Below, piece after piece: positions 1 through 9,551 of a DNA stretch of 64,000 bases. Origin of the DNA: Lachnospiraceae bacterium (GTDB lineage: Bacteria > Bacillota_A > Clostridia > Lachnospirales > Lachnospiraceae); the NCBI GenBank assembly GCA_017416505.1, contig JAFQCI010000146.1:1-64000 (forward strand), read 5' to 3'. Position 1 is the first letter of the stretch. Each line of letters opens with the position of its first letter. The notes below the pieces were generated by a model. That model did not search any database. It worked only from the letters and a program-made list of their open reading frames with translations, and had not been told where the DNA came from. The translations under genes were made by a program, and so were the position numbers.

Positions 1-195
1 CTCTTCATATTCCGCACATAATTGAATTAATTCCTCTTTTTTTTGTTCCATTTCTTTCCGGGCTTCACTAGTTTGTTGTTTCATCTCCATTTGTTCTTGA
101 TTTCGATACTTATATTTATACATTGTCAAAATGGCTATAACCGAAAGAAATAACAAGCTCACAATTGAAAACACCAAAAAATATTTTTTCTTCAT
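1..195 (-). CDS. membrane-anchored coiled-coil protein, N-terminal part only
   Basis: The window opens inside this gene; only its first 65 codons are visible. The start is set by an ATG preceded by GGAGG eight bases upstream. It begins with MKKK, then a single hydrophobic segment (about residues 5-25), then a highly charged Gln/Glu/Lys-rich stretch that reads as coiled coil. It lies 73 bases downstream of the giant secreted protein and on the same strand, so it may belong to the same transcript. The family cannot be named from this fragment. Confidence 0.75.
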   Translation of the reverse strand, partial: MKKKYFLVFSIVSLLFLSVIAILTMYKYKYRNQEQMEMKQQTSEARKEMEQKKEELIQLCAEYEE

Positions 196-268
196 CTGCT
201 ATTCCTCCATTATAATAATTTCATTCATAATAGATTCTATATATTTCTTTCCACTTATTTTACAACTT

Positions 269-3200
269 TTATTTTTCCACTTGAAAAACTTTCTCAAATT
301 GATAAGTTGAAGGATTCCAGATATATTTTGATAAAGGATCCTTATCAGAAGTGTATTCTACACTGCTTTTTATTGCCTTTGATATTTTATACATTTTACC
401 ATTTGGTACATAATATTGACGAGTATTTTCAGAAAATGCTTGCAAAACCATTTCAATATCGTTTGCACATGCACTCCCATCAACTTTCATTATTCCTTTA
501 CCTTTCGGAAGTCCAAAATTAGTATTATCATATACAATTTCTTCGTTTGAAATCGGTTCGTATCCATTATTTGCCCCCGAATACATATCTTTTAATCCAA
601 AAACATGGCCAAATTCATGTGCTACAACTCCCTCATATATCGCAACACTATATAAATTATCTTTATACTCCTGGCAATCTTTTCCACTTTTCCCTTCATG
701 TCCATCTTTGCCACAGTAACTAGAATATATCGTTACGTATCGGCTACAATTAATTTTTTCATTTAATCGAGTTTGATTCGATATTCCACATTCACCATCC
801 CGAAAATCAAGTTCAATCCTATTTACAAAAAAAGCCGGTTTTGAAATTGTTCTCAGGTCAACCTTAAAGTTTACCTTTAATCCTTCATAAAAATCATATC
901 TATTCCCATCATAAGAACCATTCCATCGCTCCATAATCCCATCTATAGCTAAGTCTTTTAATGTAATGTTTTCTCCTAATCGTTTTAGAATATTATCTAT
1001 TTCTTGTTGTTCTTCATTTTCTTTCTTTTGTTCATTTTCTTTTTCTGTAATAACTTTTGTTTTCAAAGAATCAATAGCTAAATTAGCCTTATCCCCCTTT
1101 ATCACGACCTCTAAATGAAGCACTACATCATTACCATCTATTGTAATATACGACGGAGAATTTTCACTTATCTCTTGCTTCTTTATTTCAGGAAACAAAG
1201 TTTCAACCGTATCCTTATGTAAAGCCCCTACTTTCTTATATCTTTCATCGACACCATTCCAACTAATTTCCTCCGTATCTAAAATACCATCATTGTCACC
1301 ATCTGCTTTGGTAGGGTCAGATAACGCTGGCAGTACATAAATTTCTGACAAGATGTTTTGTATCGTTTTTCCATTTGCATCCCTTACATTAACAAAGCGA
1401 TTTTCCCATCTTCTGTACAATGGCCAGCGACCTTCATACTTATCGATATATGCTTTATAAGTTGGTAGCTGCACACTACCGTCAGAGTTTACTGTAACCT
1501 TCGCCTGATTTACCTCTTCCCAGTCTGTCAAAGTGTCTGCATCGGTATCTGTTGTTCCGTTCGCCTTTAATTCCTGTTTCAGAATGATAGTTTTTATACT
1601 CATTCCCAATATCATAGTATATTTCGAAATTGGCACATCCGGTACATAGCCATAAATATAGTTTAACACTTCATCAGAAAAAAAGGTATAGTTATATATC
1701 AATAACCCGTTAGTTGCTTGAGACAATTCATAATACCACGAACCATACTGAGTATATGGTTCTATAATACAACAATGTATGTTTGCATTTGCAATTTTAT
1801 TGATATATCCACCAGAATAACTTGTTAAATACGAATTTCCAATAAACACTGCTACCTTAAATGCATCTTCCCTAAGTTCAATCTTATCTAACATAGCAGA
1901 TGCCTGTGTATCAATATAAGGTGTTTCCGGTTCTGAATTTATCAATTTTTGAATCATGCTGGATAACTGTATGGTATTATTAGCATACGATTGTCCAAAT
2001 GAAGTTTTTACCACTTCTCCATGCTGGTCTAATACATAAATTCTTACATCTTTTGTTTCATAGAACAAGCTTCTTCCTATGATTTCAATGTTTGCTTTGA
2101 TACTGTCAAATTCTACCTCTGTTAAACCTTCCACATTATTATTTAAATTAATTACAACATCTATCTTATCTCTGGATTCATTTTCTGTTTCCGTGCCTCC
2201 TGCCATCATAGCAGGCTCTAAATTCCCAATTTCTTGGCTTGCAGCAGAAGTAGCAGAACCTTTTTCCTGTACTCCACCTAACACTAGTCCCATCATAACC
2301 ATCTGTTCCGTGGTATCTTCCATATTATGTTCCGTGGTATCTTCCGTATTATCTTCCACAACACCTTCAAAAGATTCCACTTCATTCTGGTCAACAATCA
2401 CATATCCTAAATCACTGAGCCACTTTTCCATATCAATGATACAGTAAGTACCAACTTCATCCACAGTTGCACTGATGGTGTTTTCTTCTTCCTTTACTTC
2501 TGTATTTACAGGAATTAGAATGTTCTCTTCTTCGTCATACCAAAAAATTTGATATCTCTTTACTCCTTTAAAATCTATGGAACTATATTCTTCATAAATG
2601 TTTTTCTCATCAATGGTAAAAGTTAATGTCATGCTTTCCATGTTATCTTCATTCTCATACATGATTTCCGGAACAATTCCTAATATGCTCCGGTTTTCCA
2701 TTGCATCTGCATAAGCACTTTCTCTCACCAGTATATCTTCAAAAGCACTTCCTTTGGTGTTGATTTCCAAAGTCAACTGATAATTTTCATTTTCCTGATT
2801 GATTTCCTCTAAAATAAAATCACTGGCATCTATTTTTTGTACTGACTGATACTGAGCATCCGGGTAACCAAAGGTTTCTGTGTTTAAAGGGTTAAGCCCT
2901 ATCCGGATTTCATCCTGGTCTTTGATTCCATCTCCGTCTGTATCAGGATTTAAAGGGTCCGTGTGATAAACCGTTAGTTCTTCGCCATCCATCAATCCGT
3001 CATAATCCGTATCGGAATTCAAAGGTTCCGTTCCTTGTAAACATTCCTCTGCATTAGTTAATCCATCTTCATCGGTATCCAAATCCGCATCTGAAATACC
3101 ATTTTCTAAAGTGGAGAATGCCAGTGGATTGGTAGATGCATACAATATTTCAAATCCGTCCGTCAATCCGTCACCGTCTGTGTCTGGATTTCCGATATCC

Positions 3201-4081
3201 ATTCCATTGTCTTTTTCATAACTGTCTGGAACACCATCTCCGTCTGTATCCTGCATTTCATCCCAGGTAATGGACCTTCCGATTTCTTCCTCTTCTTTCT
3301 TTACCAAAGAATCATTTGTTCCATTCCAGCCGGAAATTTTAATACAGTTAAATCCATTGCTGTAATCTTCATAGGATAATACCATGGAACAATTCCACAG
3401 TGTATCCGCATTTCCTCTCCAAAATCTTAAATTCACTGCTCCTTCACTATCTTCTGTGAAAATATATTGATACACATACTCATCTAGTTTATCGGAAACT
3501 TTCTGTGGCTCATAAAGACTTTTATCTGCATTCGAAATACTAATGTCATTCCCACCATTTTCTTCTTTCGAAGCATCCGAAAAATTAATATACATTAACG
3601 CATTATCTTTTTCCCAATCTGAAAACTCAGATAAATCAAGATAAATAATATCCCCTGCATGGAAATAATTTTCTCCTTCTTCTACCACATCCCAATGTCC
3701 ATATTCAGCACCATCAGCATAATAGGCATTGTTTTCATCTCTTCCTCCGGCACTCCAGGAATTCCATTTTGTACTCTTGTCCGAACTATAACGGTTAAAT
3801 GTAATATTGCAAGCACTTTCCGGCACAGTTACACACCATGTAACATCATCTTTCTGTGTCATCCAATAGCTGTCATGCCCATTTGTATTATCAACCAATT
3901 CCATCACAGCAGCATCATTCCCTACCCACTGTTCCGTTGTATTATCAACAAAATAAATAACAACATATTTTGTTGCAGCGTAAACTGAAATCGGCTCCCT
4001 ACCAAATCCAATATTCGTAAATGCCAAAACTAACAATAGAACATATGCTAATATCTTTTTTATTCTTTTATCTCTACTCAT
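269..4081 (-). CDS. giant secreted protein with calcium-binding (TSP3-type) repeats and a zincin motif
   Basis: This is a 1270-residue exported protein. A signal peptide covers about residues 1-35. A beta-rich N-terminal region follows, then a series of Asp-rich repeats of the type DTDGDGVPD / DTDGDGLTDGFE (about residues 278-400), which in thrombospondin type 3-like families bind calcium. The middle section (about 650-850) has the alternating strand/helix look of a vWA-like fold, and two more repeats follow (TDTDADTLTD, DGDNDGILD). Near residue 1160 is HEFGHVFGLKD, the HExxHxxGxxD signature of zincin metalloproteases with Asp as third ligand. It is probably an extracellular or surface protease. 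The gene starts below a LytTR-repeat promoter (4316-4382) and the agr-like sensor pair, so quorum or peptide control is likely. Substrate unknown. Confidence 0.8.
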   Translation of the reverse strand: MSRDKRIKKILAYVLLLVLAFTNIGFGREPISVYAATKYVVIYFVDNTTEQWVGNDAAVMELVDNTNGHDSYWMTQKDDVTWCVTVPESACNITFNRYSSDKSTKWNSWSAGGRDENNAYYADGAEYGHWDVVEEGENYFHAGDIIYLDLSEFSDWEKDNALMYINFSDASKEENGGNDISISNADKSLYEPQKVSDKLDEYVYQYIFTEDSEGAVNLRFWRGNADTLWNCSMVLSYEDYSNGFNCIKISGWNGTNDSLVKKEEEEIGRSITWDEMQDTDGDGVPDSYEKDNGMDIGNPDTDGDGLTDGFEILYASTNPLAFSTLENGISDADLDTDEDGLTNAEECLQGTEPLNSDTDYDGLMDGEELTVYHTDPLNPDTDGDGIKDQDEIRIGLNPLNTETFGYPDAQYQSVQKIDASDFILEEINQENENYQLTLEINTKGSAFEDILVRESAYADAMENRSILGIVPEIMYENEDNMESMTLTFTIDEKNIYEEYSSIDFKGVKRYQIFWYDEEENILIPVNTEVKEEENTISATVDEVGTYCIIDMEKWLSDLGYVIVDQNEVESFEGVVEDNTEDTTEHNMEDTTEQMVMMGLVLGGVQEKGSATSAASQEIGNLEPAMMAGGTETENESRDKIDVVINLNNNVEGLTEVEFDSIKANIEIIGRSLFYETKDVRIYVLDQHGEVVKTSFGQSYANNTIQLSSMIQKLINSEPETPYIDTQASAMLDKIELREDAFKVAVFIGNSYLTSYSGGYINKIANANIHCCIIEPYTQYGSWYYELSQATNGLLIYNYTFFSDEVLNYIYGYVPDVPISKYTMILGMSIKTIILKQELKANGTTDTDADTLTDWEEVNQAKVTVNSDGSVQLPTYKAYIDKYEGRWPLYRRWENRFVNVRDANGKTIQNILSEIYVLPALSDPTKADGDNDGILDTEEISWNGVDERYKKVGALHKDTVETLFPEIKKQEISENSPSYITIDGNDVVLHLEVVIKGDKANLAIDSLKTKVITEKENEQKKENEEQQEIDNILKRLGENITLKDLAIDGIMERWNGSYDGNRYDFYEGLKVNFKVDLRTISKPAFFVNRIELDFRDGECGISNQTRLNEKINCSRYVTIYSSYCGKDGHEGKSGKDCQEYKDNLYSVAIYEGVVAHEFGHVFGLKDMYSGANNGYEPISNEEIVYDNTNFGLPKGKGIMKVDGSACANDIEMVLQAFSENTRQYYVPNGKMYKISKAIKSSVEYTSDKDPLSKYIWNPSTYQFEKVFQVEK

Positions 4082-4160
4082 ACTTTTCCTCCATTTTTCA
4101 TTAAAGTATAAAACATAACATTTTTAGCTACTTCTTAACTATTTCATTCTTTCACACATT

Positions 4161-4262
4161 TCAAATAAGCTCCTCCTTTTCTTCATTTGAATCGATTCTT
4201 TTACAAACCAAATATAAGTTTAAACCATTCCATAAATCCATTTGTATCGTAGAACATTGCAT
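4161..4262 (-). CDS. candidate 33-residue peptide ORF in the leader of the giant secreted protein
   Basis: The ORF starts five bases after GGAG, directly below a strong promoter with LytTR-like repeats. The product begins MQCSTIQMDLWNGLNLYLVC and ends in an acidic tail (EEKEELI). A second ATG five bases in (4257 down to 4201) opens an alternative frame encoding the 18-residue amphipathic MFYDTNGFMEWFKLIFGL. Position after an AgrC/AgrA-like pair and the Cys plus acidic tail recall AgrD-type prepeptides, but no AgrB is present and no family match can be claimed. Either frame could be the coding one, or this could be only an untranslated leader. Confidence 0.35.
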   Translation of the reverse strand: MQCSTIQMDLWNGLNLYLVCKRIDSNEEKEELI

Positions 4263-4315
4263 ACTCTCTCCTTTCTCTTTCGTATTTGTAAGATAATATT
4301 TCCCCTACATTTCAG

Positions 4316-4382
4316 ATTATAATATAACATAATTCCCCAAATCAACCATTTTGTTCCCAACGTCATTTTTTTGTTCCCAACG
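4316..4382 (-). promoter_or_regulatory. promoter with two LytTR-type direct repeats
   Basis: On the minus strand, two identical 14-base repeats (CGTTGGGAACAAAA, 4382-4369 and 4362-4349) are exactly 20 bases apart. Three bases further down is a -35 (TTGATT, 4345-4340), an 18-base spacer and a perfect -10 (TATAAT, 4321-4316). Paired 9-base repeats about two helix turns apart next to the -35 are the known layout of LytTR (AgrA-family) activated promoters. The adjacent response regulator at 5727-6413 is of that family, so it is the obvious candidate regulator. Confidence 0.65.
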
Positions 4383-4470
4383 CAAAAAAAGATGCCCTTC
4401 TAAATCATACTTTTAATATTTTGCAAATCACATCTAACATTAAAAGCTGATTTCAGACCTGACATCTCCT

Positions 4471-5727
4471 TTAAATAAAAATGCTCAATCTAAAGTTTTT
4501 TCCCTCATCAATAATTTCCATTTTGCCATTATGCCTCTCAACCACCGCCCGCATATTTTTTAATCCATATCCATGTCCTTGTTTTGAATCTCCCTCATCC
4601 CCCTTTGCTTCTGTCGTTTTGCTATTTTTTATCTGAATCATAATATGCCCATCATAATTTTTTAATTCAATCAACAAAAATCCTTGACCTTCTACTTGCA
4701 AAATAGCATTCTTTGCATTGTCCAAAGCATTTGCCATTATAATACTCAATTCTACATTACTAATAGGCAATTGTTCCGGAAACGTTCCCATGATACTATA
4801 TTTAAAGTCTTTTTTCTGATGTAATGCTGAAACGGCTTCACCAATAAAGTAATCCGATATGATATTCCCTGTATATACCATTTCTTGTTTTGGATATTCT
4901 TGTAAATACCCATCTATGTAGTTTTTTAACTCCTCTATTTCATTTTTCTCACAGAGTAACTTAATTACTTTCATATGCTTTTTCATATCATGCCGAAACT
5001 TTTGCATTTCCTCATTTTGCTTTATTTTTTCCTCATAGTATTTTTGTTGCAATAGAAAATTTTCTTTCTCTATCTCATAATTTACTTCCATACTTTTCCT
5101 GATAATGATATTATATACCAAAATAACACTTCCCACTGCTACCAACATTGTTACTATCATATATATCAACAATATTTTCTTTTGATCCAATTTGGACAAA
5201 TCTTCAGAAAATACCAATTGAACGGCACCAGCCACTAAGCCAAGTCCAAATATCACCAGTCCAATCATAACCATCCAACCCAAAGACAATGTAACAAAAA
5301 ATTGATGAATATGGTTCCGTTGTTTTCTTACTAACATAACAATACCAAGCCACCATATGATTCCTATTAAATTACTAAAGTTATTCAATTCCTTCCTTTG
5401 CTCTAAAACTGGAAATAAATTGATTAGAAAACTCCAAAGAAAAAGGTCTGCAATGTTAATAGCAAGATATGAAATCAAATATCCTCTTATCTTAACTGAA
5501 ATCCGTTCTTCAAATACAAATAAAATCATAATAAGGCCAAACGTTACTTTATATAAAAATAAGTAATCCACTAAAAGTGACCAGCCTATTCCTCCAAACA
5601 CTATATAGACCACAGCTAAATGTTTTTTCCAATCTTTTCTTATTTTACAGTCTAAAACCCCGTTTATCACCAAAGTGTATTTTACCAGTTCAACAAAAGA
5701 CCACAGGATAACTTCCATCGTTCCCAT
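4471..5727 (-). CDS. AgrC-like sensor histidine kinase (GHKL type)
   Basis: This is a 418-residue kinase. About 215 N-terminal residues form six or seven membrane helices, followed by a helical linker and a cytoplasmic kinase core with FRHDMKKH (phospho-accepting His) and the ATP-lid motif GHGYGLKNM near the C terminus. This combination is the quorum-sensing AgrC/ComD class, which detects extracellular peptides. Its start shares a base with the stop of the response regulator gene upstream, so the two are translationally coupled. No AgrB or obvious AgrD lies beside it; the nearest peptide candidate is the mini-ORF at 4161-4262. Confidence 0.85.
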   Translation of the reverse strand: MGTMEVILWSFVELVKYTLVINGVLDCKIRKDWKKHLAVVYIVFGGIGWSLLVDYLFLYKVTFGLIMILFVFEERISVKIRGYLISYLAINIADLFLWSFLINLFPVLEQRKELNNFSNLIGIIWWLGIVMLVRKQRNHIHQFFVTLSLGWMVMIGLVIFGLGLVAGAVQLVFSEDLSKLDQKKILLIYMIVTMLVAVGSVILVYNIIIRKSMEVNYEIEKENFLLQQKYYEEKIKQNEEMQKFRHDMKKHMKVIKLLCEKNEIEELKNYIDGYLQEYPKQEMVYTGNIISDYFIGEAVSALHQKKDFKYSIMGTFPEQLPISNVELSIIMANALDNAKNAILQVEGQGFLLIELKNYDGHIMIQIKNSKTTEAKGDEGDSKQGHGYGLKNMRAVVERHNGKMEIIDEGKNFRLSIFI

Positions 5728-6413
5728 CAGCAGTACCTCGCATTTTTTTCACAAAATTCCTGAAACTTAAGATTCACTTTCTTTTGCAACCGGGTTGCAA
5801 TCGGGAGTATCTCTGTACCAATAAATACTTCTTTCTCTGTAATTTTATCTGCCCATTTTAAATTCACTAAATAGGATTTGTGAATCCGAACAAAACCTAC
5901 TTTAGCCAGAATTTCTTCATATTTCTTTATAGAAATCCTTGTCACTTTCTTTTCTCCATTTGCTAAAAATAACTCTGTGTATACACGAAGAGATTTCATA
6001 TACTTTATCTCCCGACTATCCAGATTATCTTCTAATATAACAAACATATTTAATATTTCTATTGCTGATGTCAACATATTTCCCAGTTGCATCGTAAGAT
6101 ACTGCTTTCTTACAAACCCATGCACATTTACACCAAAAGCAGAAAACACTAGTTCTTCATGATTGGTCACAAAAATAATAATACAATCTTTTCCCAAATC
6201 CCTTAGTCTTTGCTTCACCTCTAAACCACTAATTTCCGGCATTTCAATATCTAAAATCAATACATCCAAATCATTTTCATATCCCAAAAGTTTCATTCCC
6301 TCATCAAATACTACCACTTCACAATCGATGGATAGATTTTCAACCACCTTTAGACATATGTCCTCCATCAACTGACGGTCATCTGTATTATCATCACAAA
6401 TTCCTATCCTCAT
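5727..6413 (-). CDS. AgrA-like response regulator (REC-LytTR)
   Basis: This 228-residue protein has an N-terminal receiver domain (acidic CDDN near residue 7, phospho-acceptor in LILDIEMPE near residue 55) and a C-terminal LytTR DNA-binding domain (about residues 130-228, with the typical RIHKSYLVNL). It is the partner of the AgrC-like kinase directly downstream. LytTR proteins bind paired direct repeats upstream of -35 elements; such a pair sits at 4349-4382, in front of the secreted protein gene. No terminator is visible between regulator and kinase. Confidence 0.88.
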   Translation of the reverse strand: MRIGICDDNTDDRQLMEDICLKVVENLSIDCEVVVFDEGMKLLGYENDLDVLILDIEMPEISGLEVKQRLRDLGKDCIIIFVTNHEELVFSAFGVNVHGFVRKQYLTMQLGNMLTSAIEILNMFVILEDNLDSREIKYMKSLRVYTELFLANGEKKVTRISIKKYEEILAKVGFVRIHKSYLVNLKWADKITEKEVFIGTEILPIATRLQKKVNLKFQEFCEKNARYC

Positions 6414-6533
6414 TCACCTTTCTCCTTATAATCAAACAAACATCAATTCCATTCTCCATTTCTTTATTATAATTTATTCTCAAATATTTAACAACCAAAA
6501 TAATACCTTCAATATACTTGTATAAATATTTTT

Positions 6534-6602
6534 GTTACTGTAATAACATAACTAAGAAGTTGATTTTTAGTTACTGTTTACGTGGCACGAGTGGACAGTA
6601 AC
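6534..6602. repeat. dispersed palindromic element, copy 1
   Basis: GTTACTGT at 6534-6541 pairs with ACAGTAAC at 6595-6602, giving a 69-bp unit with terminal inverted repeats. The right half (6570-6602) is itself a 33-bp imperfect palindrome that matches the core at 58923-58955 at 29 of 33 positions. It lies between the response regulator and ilvC. Confidence 0.7.
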
Positions 6603-6634
6603 GATTTTTACTCTCAACATTTTAATCAAAAAAA

Positions 6635-6659
6635 CTGCCGGTAGATATTCTACCGGCAG
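6635..6659 (-). terminator. intrinsic terminator after ilvC
   Basis: Eleven-base arms CTGCCGGTAGA / TCTACCGGCAG with a 3-base loop are followed on the minus strand by a T8 run. It lies just past the ilvC stop codon. Confidence 0.9.
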
Positions 6660-6677
6660 GAAAATTTAATATTTATC

Positions 6678-7706
<1,029 letters not shown>

Positions 7707-7786
7707 CTAGTATGTATAAATTACTCGCTGTTTGGCTTACAGCATGCTATGGTAATGTGGGAATATCCCTGCGATTACTATCAAAC

Positions 7787-8269
7787 TTAATTAATTCCTC
7801 TGGTTAATCCGGTAAGTCCTGTACGAACTAACTGACTGATTTCGAAATCCTTTAACAAAGTAATGAAAGCATCTACTTTATTAATGTTACCGGTTAACTC
7901 AATCATAAGAGAATCTACACTTACGTCTACAATCTTTGCTCTGAAAATATCTGCAATTGCAATGATTTCCTGTTTTTGCTTATTGTTCGCTTTTACTTTA
8001 ACTAAAACCAATTCTCTGCAAACAGATTTTCCTTCTTCTAAGACAATAATATCGACCACATCTTCTAATTTATTTAACTGCTTACTGATTTGTTCTAAAA
8101 TCTGGTCATCACCACTCACGGCAACCGTCATTCTGGAATATTTAGGGTCCTGAGTAACACCTACCGTTAAACTGTCGATATTATAACCTCTTCGACTAAA
8201 TAATCCGGCTACTCGGCTCAACACACCAGATGTATTATCCACTAATAGTGAAAGAATTACTTGTTTCAT
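7787..8269 (-). CDS. ilvN: acetolactate synthase, small regulatory subunit
   Basis: This 160-residue protein has an N-terminal ACT domain (VDNTSGVLSRVAGLFSRRGY) that binds valine in this family and confers feedback control on the catalytic subunit. The C-terminal half is the usual small-subunit domain. The catalytic subunit (ilvB) is not in the window. The gene is the first of the ilvN-ilvC unit, with a consensus promoter 50-80 bases upstream and no T-box-like leader. Confidence 0.95.
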   Translation of the reverse strand: MKQVILSLLVDNTSGVLSRVAGLFSRRGYNIDSLTVGVTQDPKYSRMTVAVSGDDQILEQISKQLNKLEDVVDIIVLEEGKSVCRELVLVKVKANNKQKQEIIAIADIFRAKIVDVSVDSLMIELTGNINKVDAFITLLKDFEISQLVRTGLTGLTRGIN

Positions 8270-8320
8270 ACCGAAAACCGCCTTTCTATTTTACTTGTCG
8301 TATATAATTTCACAACTTCT

Positions 8321-8349
8321 ATTCTATCAATAAGGAATTTTTTTGTCAA
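8321..8349 (-). promoter_or_regulatory. promoter of ilvN-ilvC
   Basis: The minus strand has TTGACA (8349-8344), a 17-base spacer and TAGAAT (8326-8321). The implied leader is about 45 nt, too short for a T-box or a long attenuator. Confidence 0.7.
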
Positions 8350-8437
8350 TATATTATTCAAATTATTCAAAAAACATATCTACAATTTCATATCATGAAT
8401 CACTAACTCCATTTTTCCTTACTTTCACCAGAAAAAA

Positions 8438-8468
8438 AATAAGTGGAAACTATCTGTTTCCACTTATT
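8438..8468 (-). terminator. intrinsic terminator after the DUF975 gene
   Basis: Arms AATAAGTGGAAAC / GTTTCCACTTATT with a 5-base loop are followed on the minus strand by a T-rich tract. Confidence 0.88.
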
Positions 8469-8551
8469 TAACTTCACTCTTAATTATTTATGGTACATCT
8501 TGTAAACTGAAACAAAAGAATACTACAAATCCGTACCACCCGTTTCCAGGC

Positions 8552-9358
8552 TTAATCTACTACTTCTACAGAATACATTCCAAATTCATCTGCTGTTGCA
8601 ATTCCATTGGTAATAGCATGATTCTTCATTTCTGTATACATAACTGCAAAAGAAGCTTCCATATATGGATTTACCCAAAATCCTAAAATACCACAAGTAC
8701 AACATCCGGATAACAACATCCATCCATAGAACGATAATTCCATAACAAAGATATCAAACTTATGTCCATCCGTCATCTCTTTCGACAACTCCAATGCTCT
8801 CTTTGGATCAATATCAGGGTTATCTGCTACTATGTATGGAACCAAATAGTATTTATATGCTGCAATGACTCCAGGAATGATAAACAATAAGGTCCACAAC
8901 CAGATACGCAAATTGTAAGCAAACATAACTTTTACACGTTGCATATATTTTCCACCGGTAAATCCACTGAAAACCAATGCAAAATCCGTGTTAGGTTGAT
9001 CTACGTTCTCCAGGAATATCTTTTTCTTACCAACCTGTATAATAGAACCTACAAAAACACTATAAACAATTGAAATTGCAAGTATCACTAAAAACACAAC
9101 CGTAAACGCCGTAAAATATACGGTTAATGCTTTCACTACTTCAGTGTTAATTTCTCCGGTTTCTGTATCATATAAAGATTCTATGTTACTGCTAGAACCT
9201 CCGGCAGAAAAACCACCGCCACCGGAACTGGAATTAAAACTACTTTGACCTCCTAACAAATTTGCAACAAAACTTGCAAGAACTAAAATCCAAAAATTTG
9301 CTTTGACGATTTCTTTTCCTCGTTCTTTATAACTGACTCTGTCAAAAAACATACTCAA
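8552..9358 (-). CDS. DUF975 family membrane protein
   Basis: This 268-residue protein begins with a short charged segment (SYKERGKEIVKANFW) and a first membrane helix. A Gly/Ser-rich external loop and several further helices follow. The middle block (RVKVMFAYNLRIWLW, then IIPGVIAAYKYYLVPYI and DNPDIDPKRALELSKEMTDG) is characteristic of DUF975, a clostridial integral membrane family of unknown function. It is monocistronic, with its own terminator at 8438-8468. Function is not inferred. Confidence 0.85.
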   Translation of the reverse strand: MSMFFDRVSYKERGKEIVKANFWILVLASFVANLLGGQSSFNSSSGGGGFSAGGSSSNIESLYDTETGEINTEVVKALTVYFTAFTVVFLVILAISIVYSVFVGSIIQVGKKKIFLENVDQPNTDFALVFSGFTGGKYMQRVKVMFAYNLRIWLWTLLFIIPGVIAAYKYYLVPYIVADNPDIDPKRALELSKEMTDGHKFDIFVMELSFYGWMLLSGCCTCGILGFWVNPYMEASFAVMYTEMKNHAITNGIATADEFGMYSVEVVD

Positions 9359-9551
9359 TCCTCCTTAAATTTGAAAAATACCAAGCACGACAAAATTTAC
9401 CGTACCAATAATCCAAAGAAAGTATATCATGATTCTTCTTTAAATACAAAACATTTTCATGATTTTTCCATTGATTTTATGTATCTTTCTCTTTCTTCTT
9501 TCTAAATTGCGTATAGAAATATAACAAAATATCACATTTTTAGTTTTGAGC

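Noticed and set aside
4082..6413. Full agr operon including AgrB and AgrD
   Set aside because: No AgrB-like membrane protease gene and no convincing AgrD; only a mini-ORF of uncertain status.
8270..8343. T-box or leader attenuator for ilvN-ilvC
   Set aside because: The leader from the consensus promoter is only about 45 nt and shows no antiterminator or T-box sequence.
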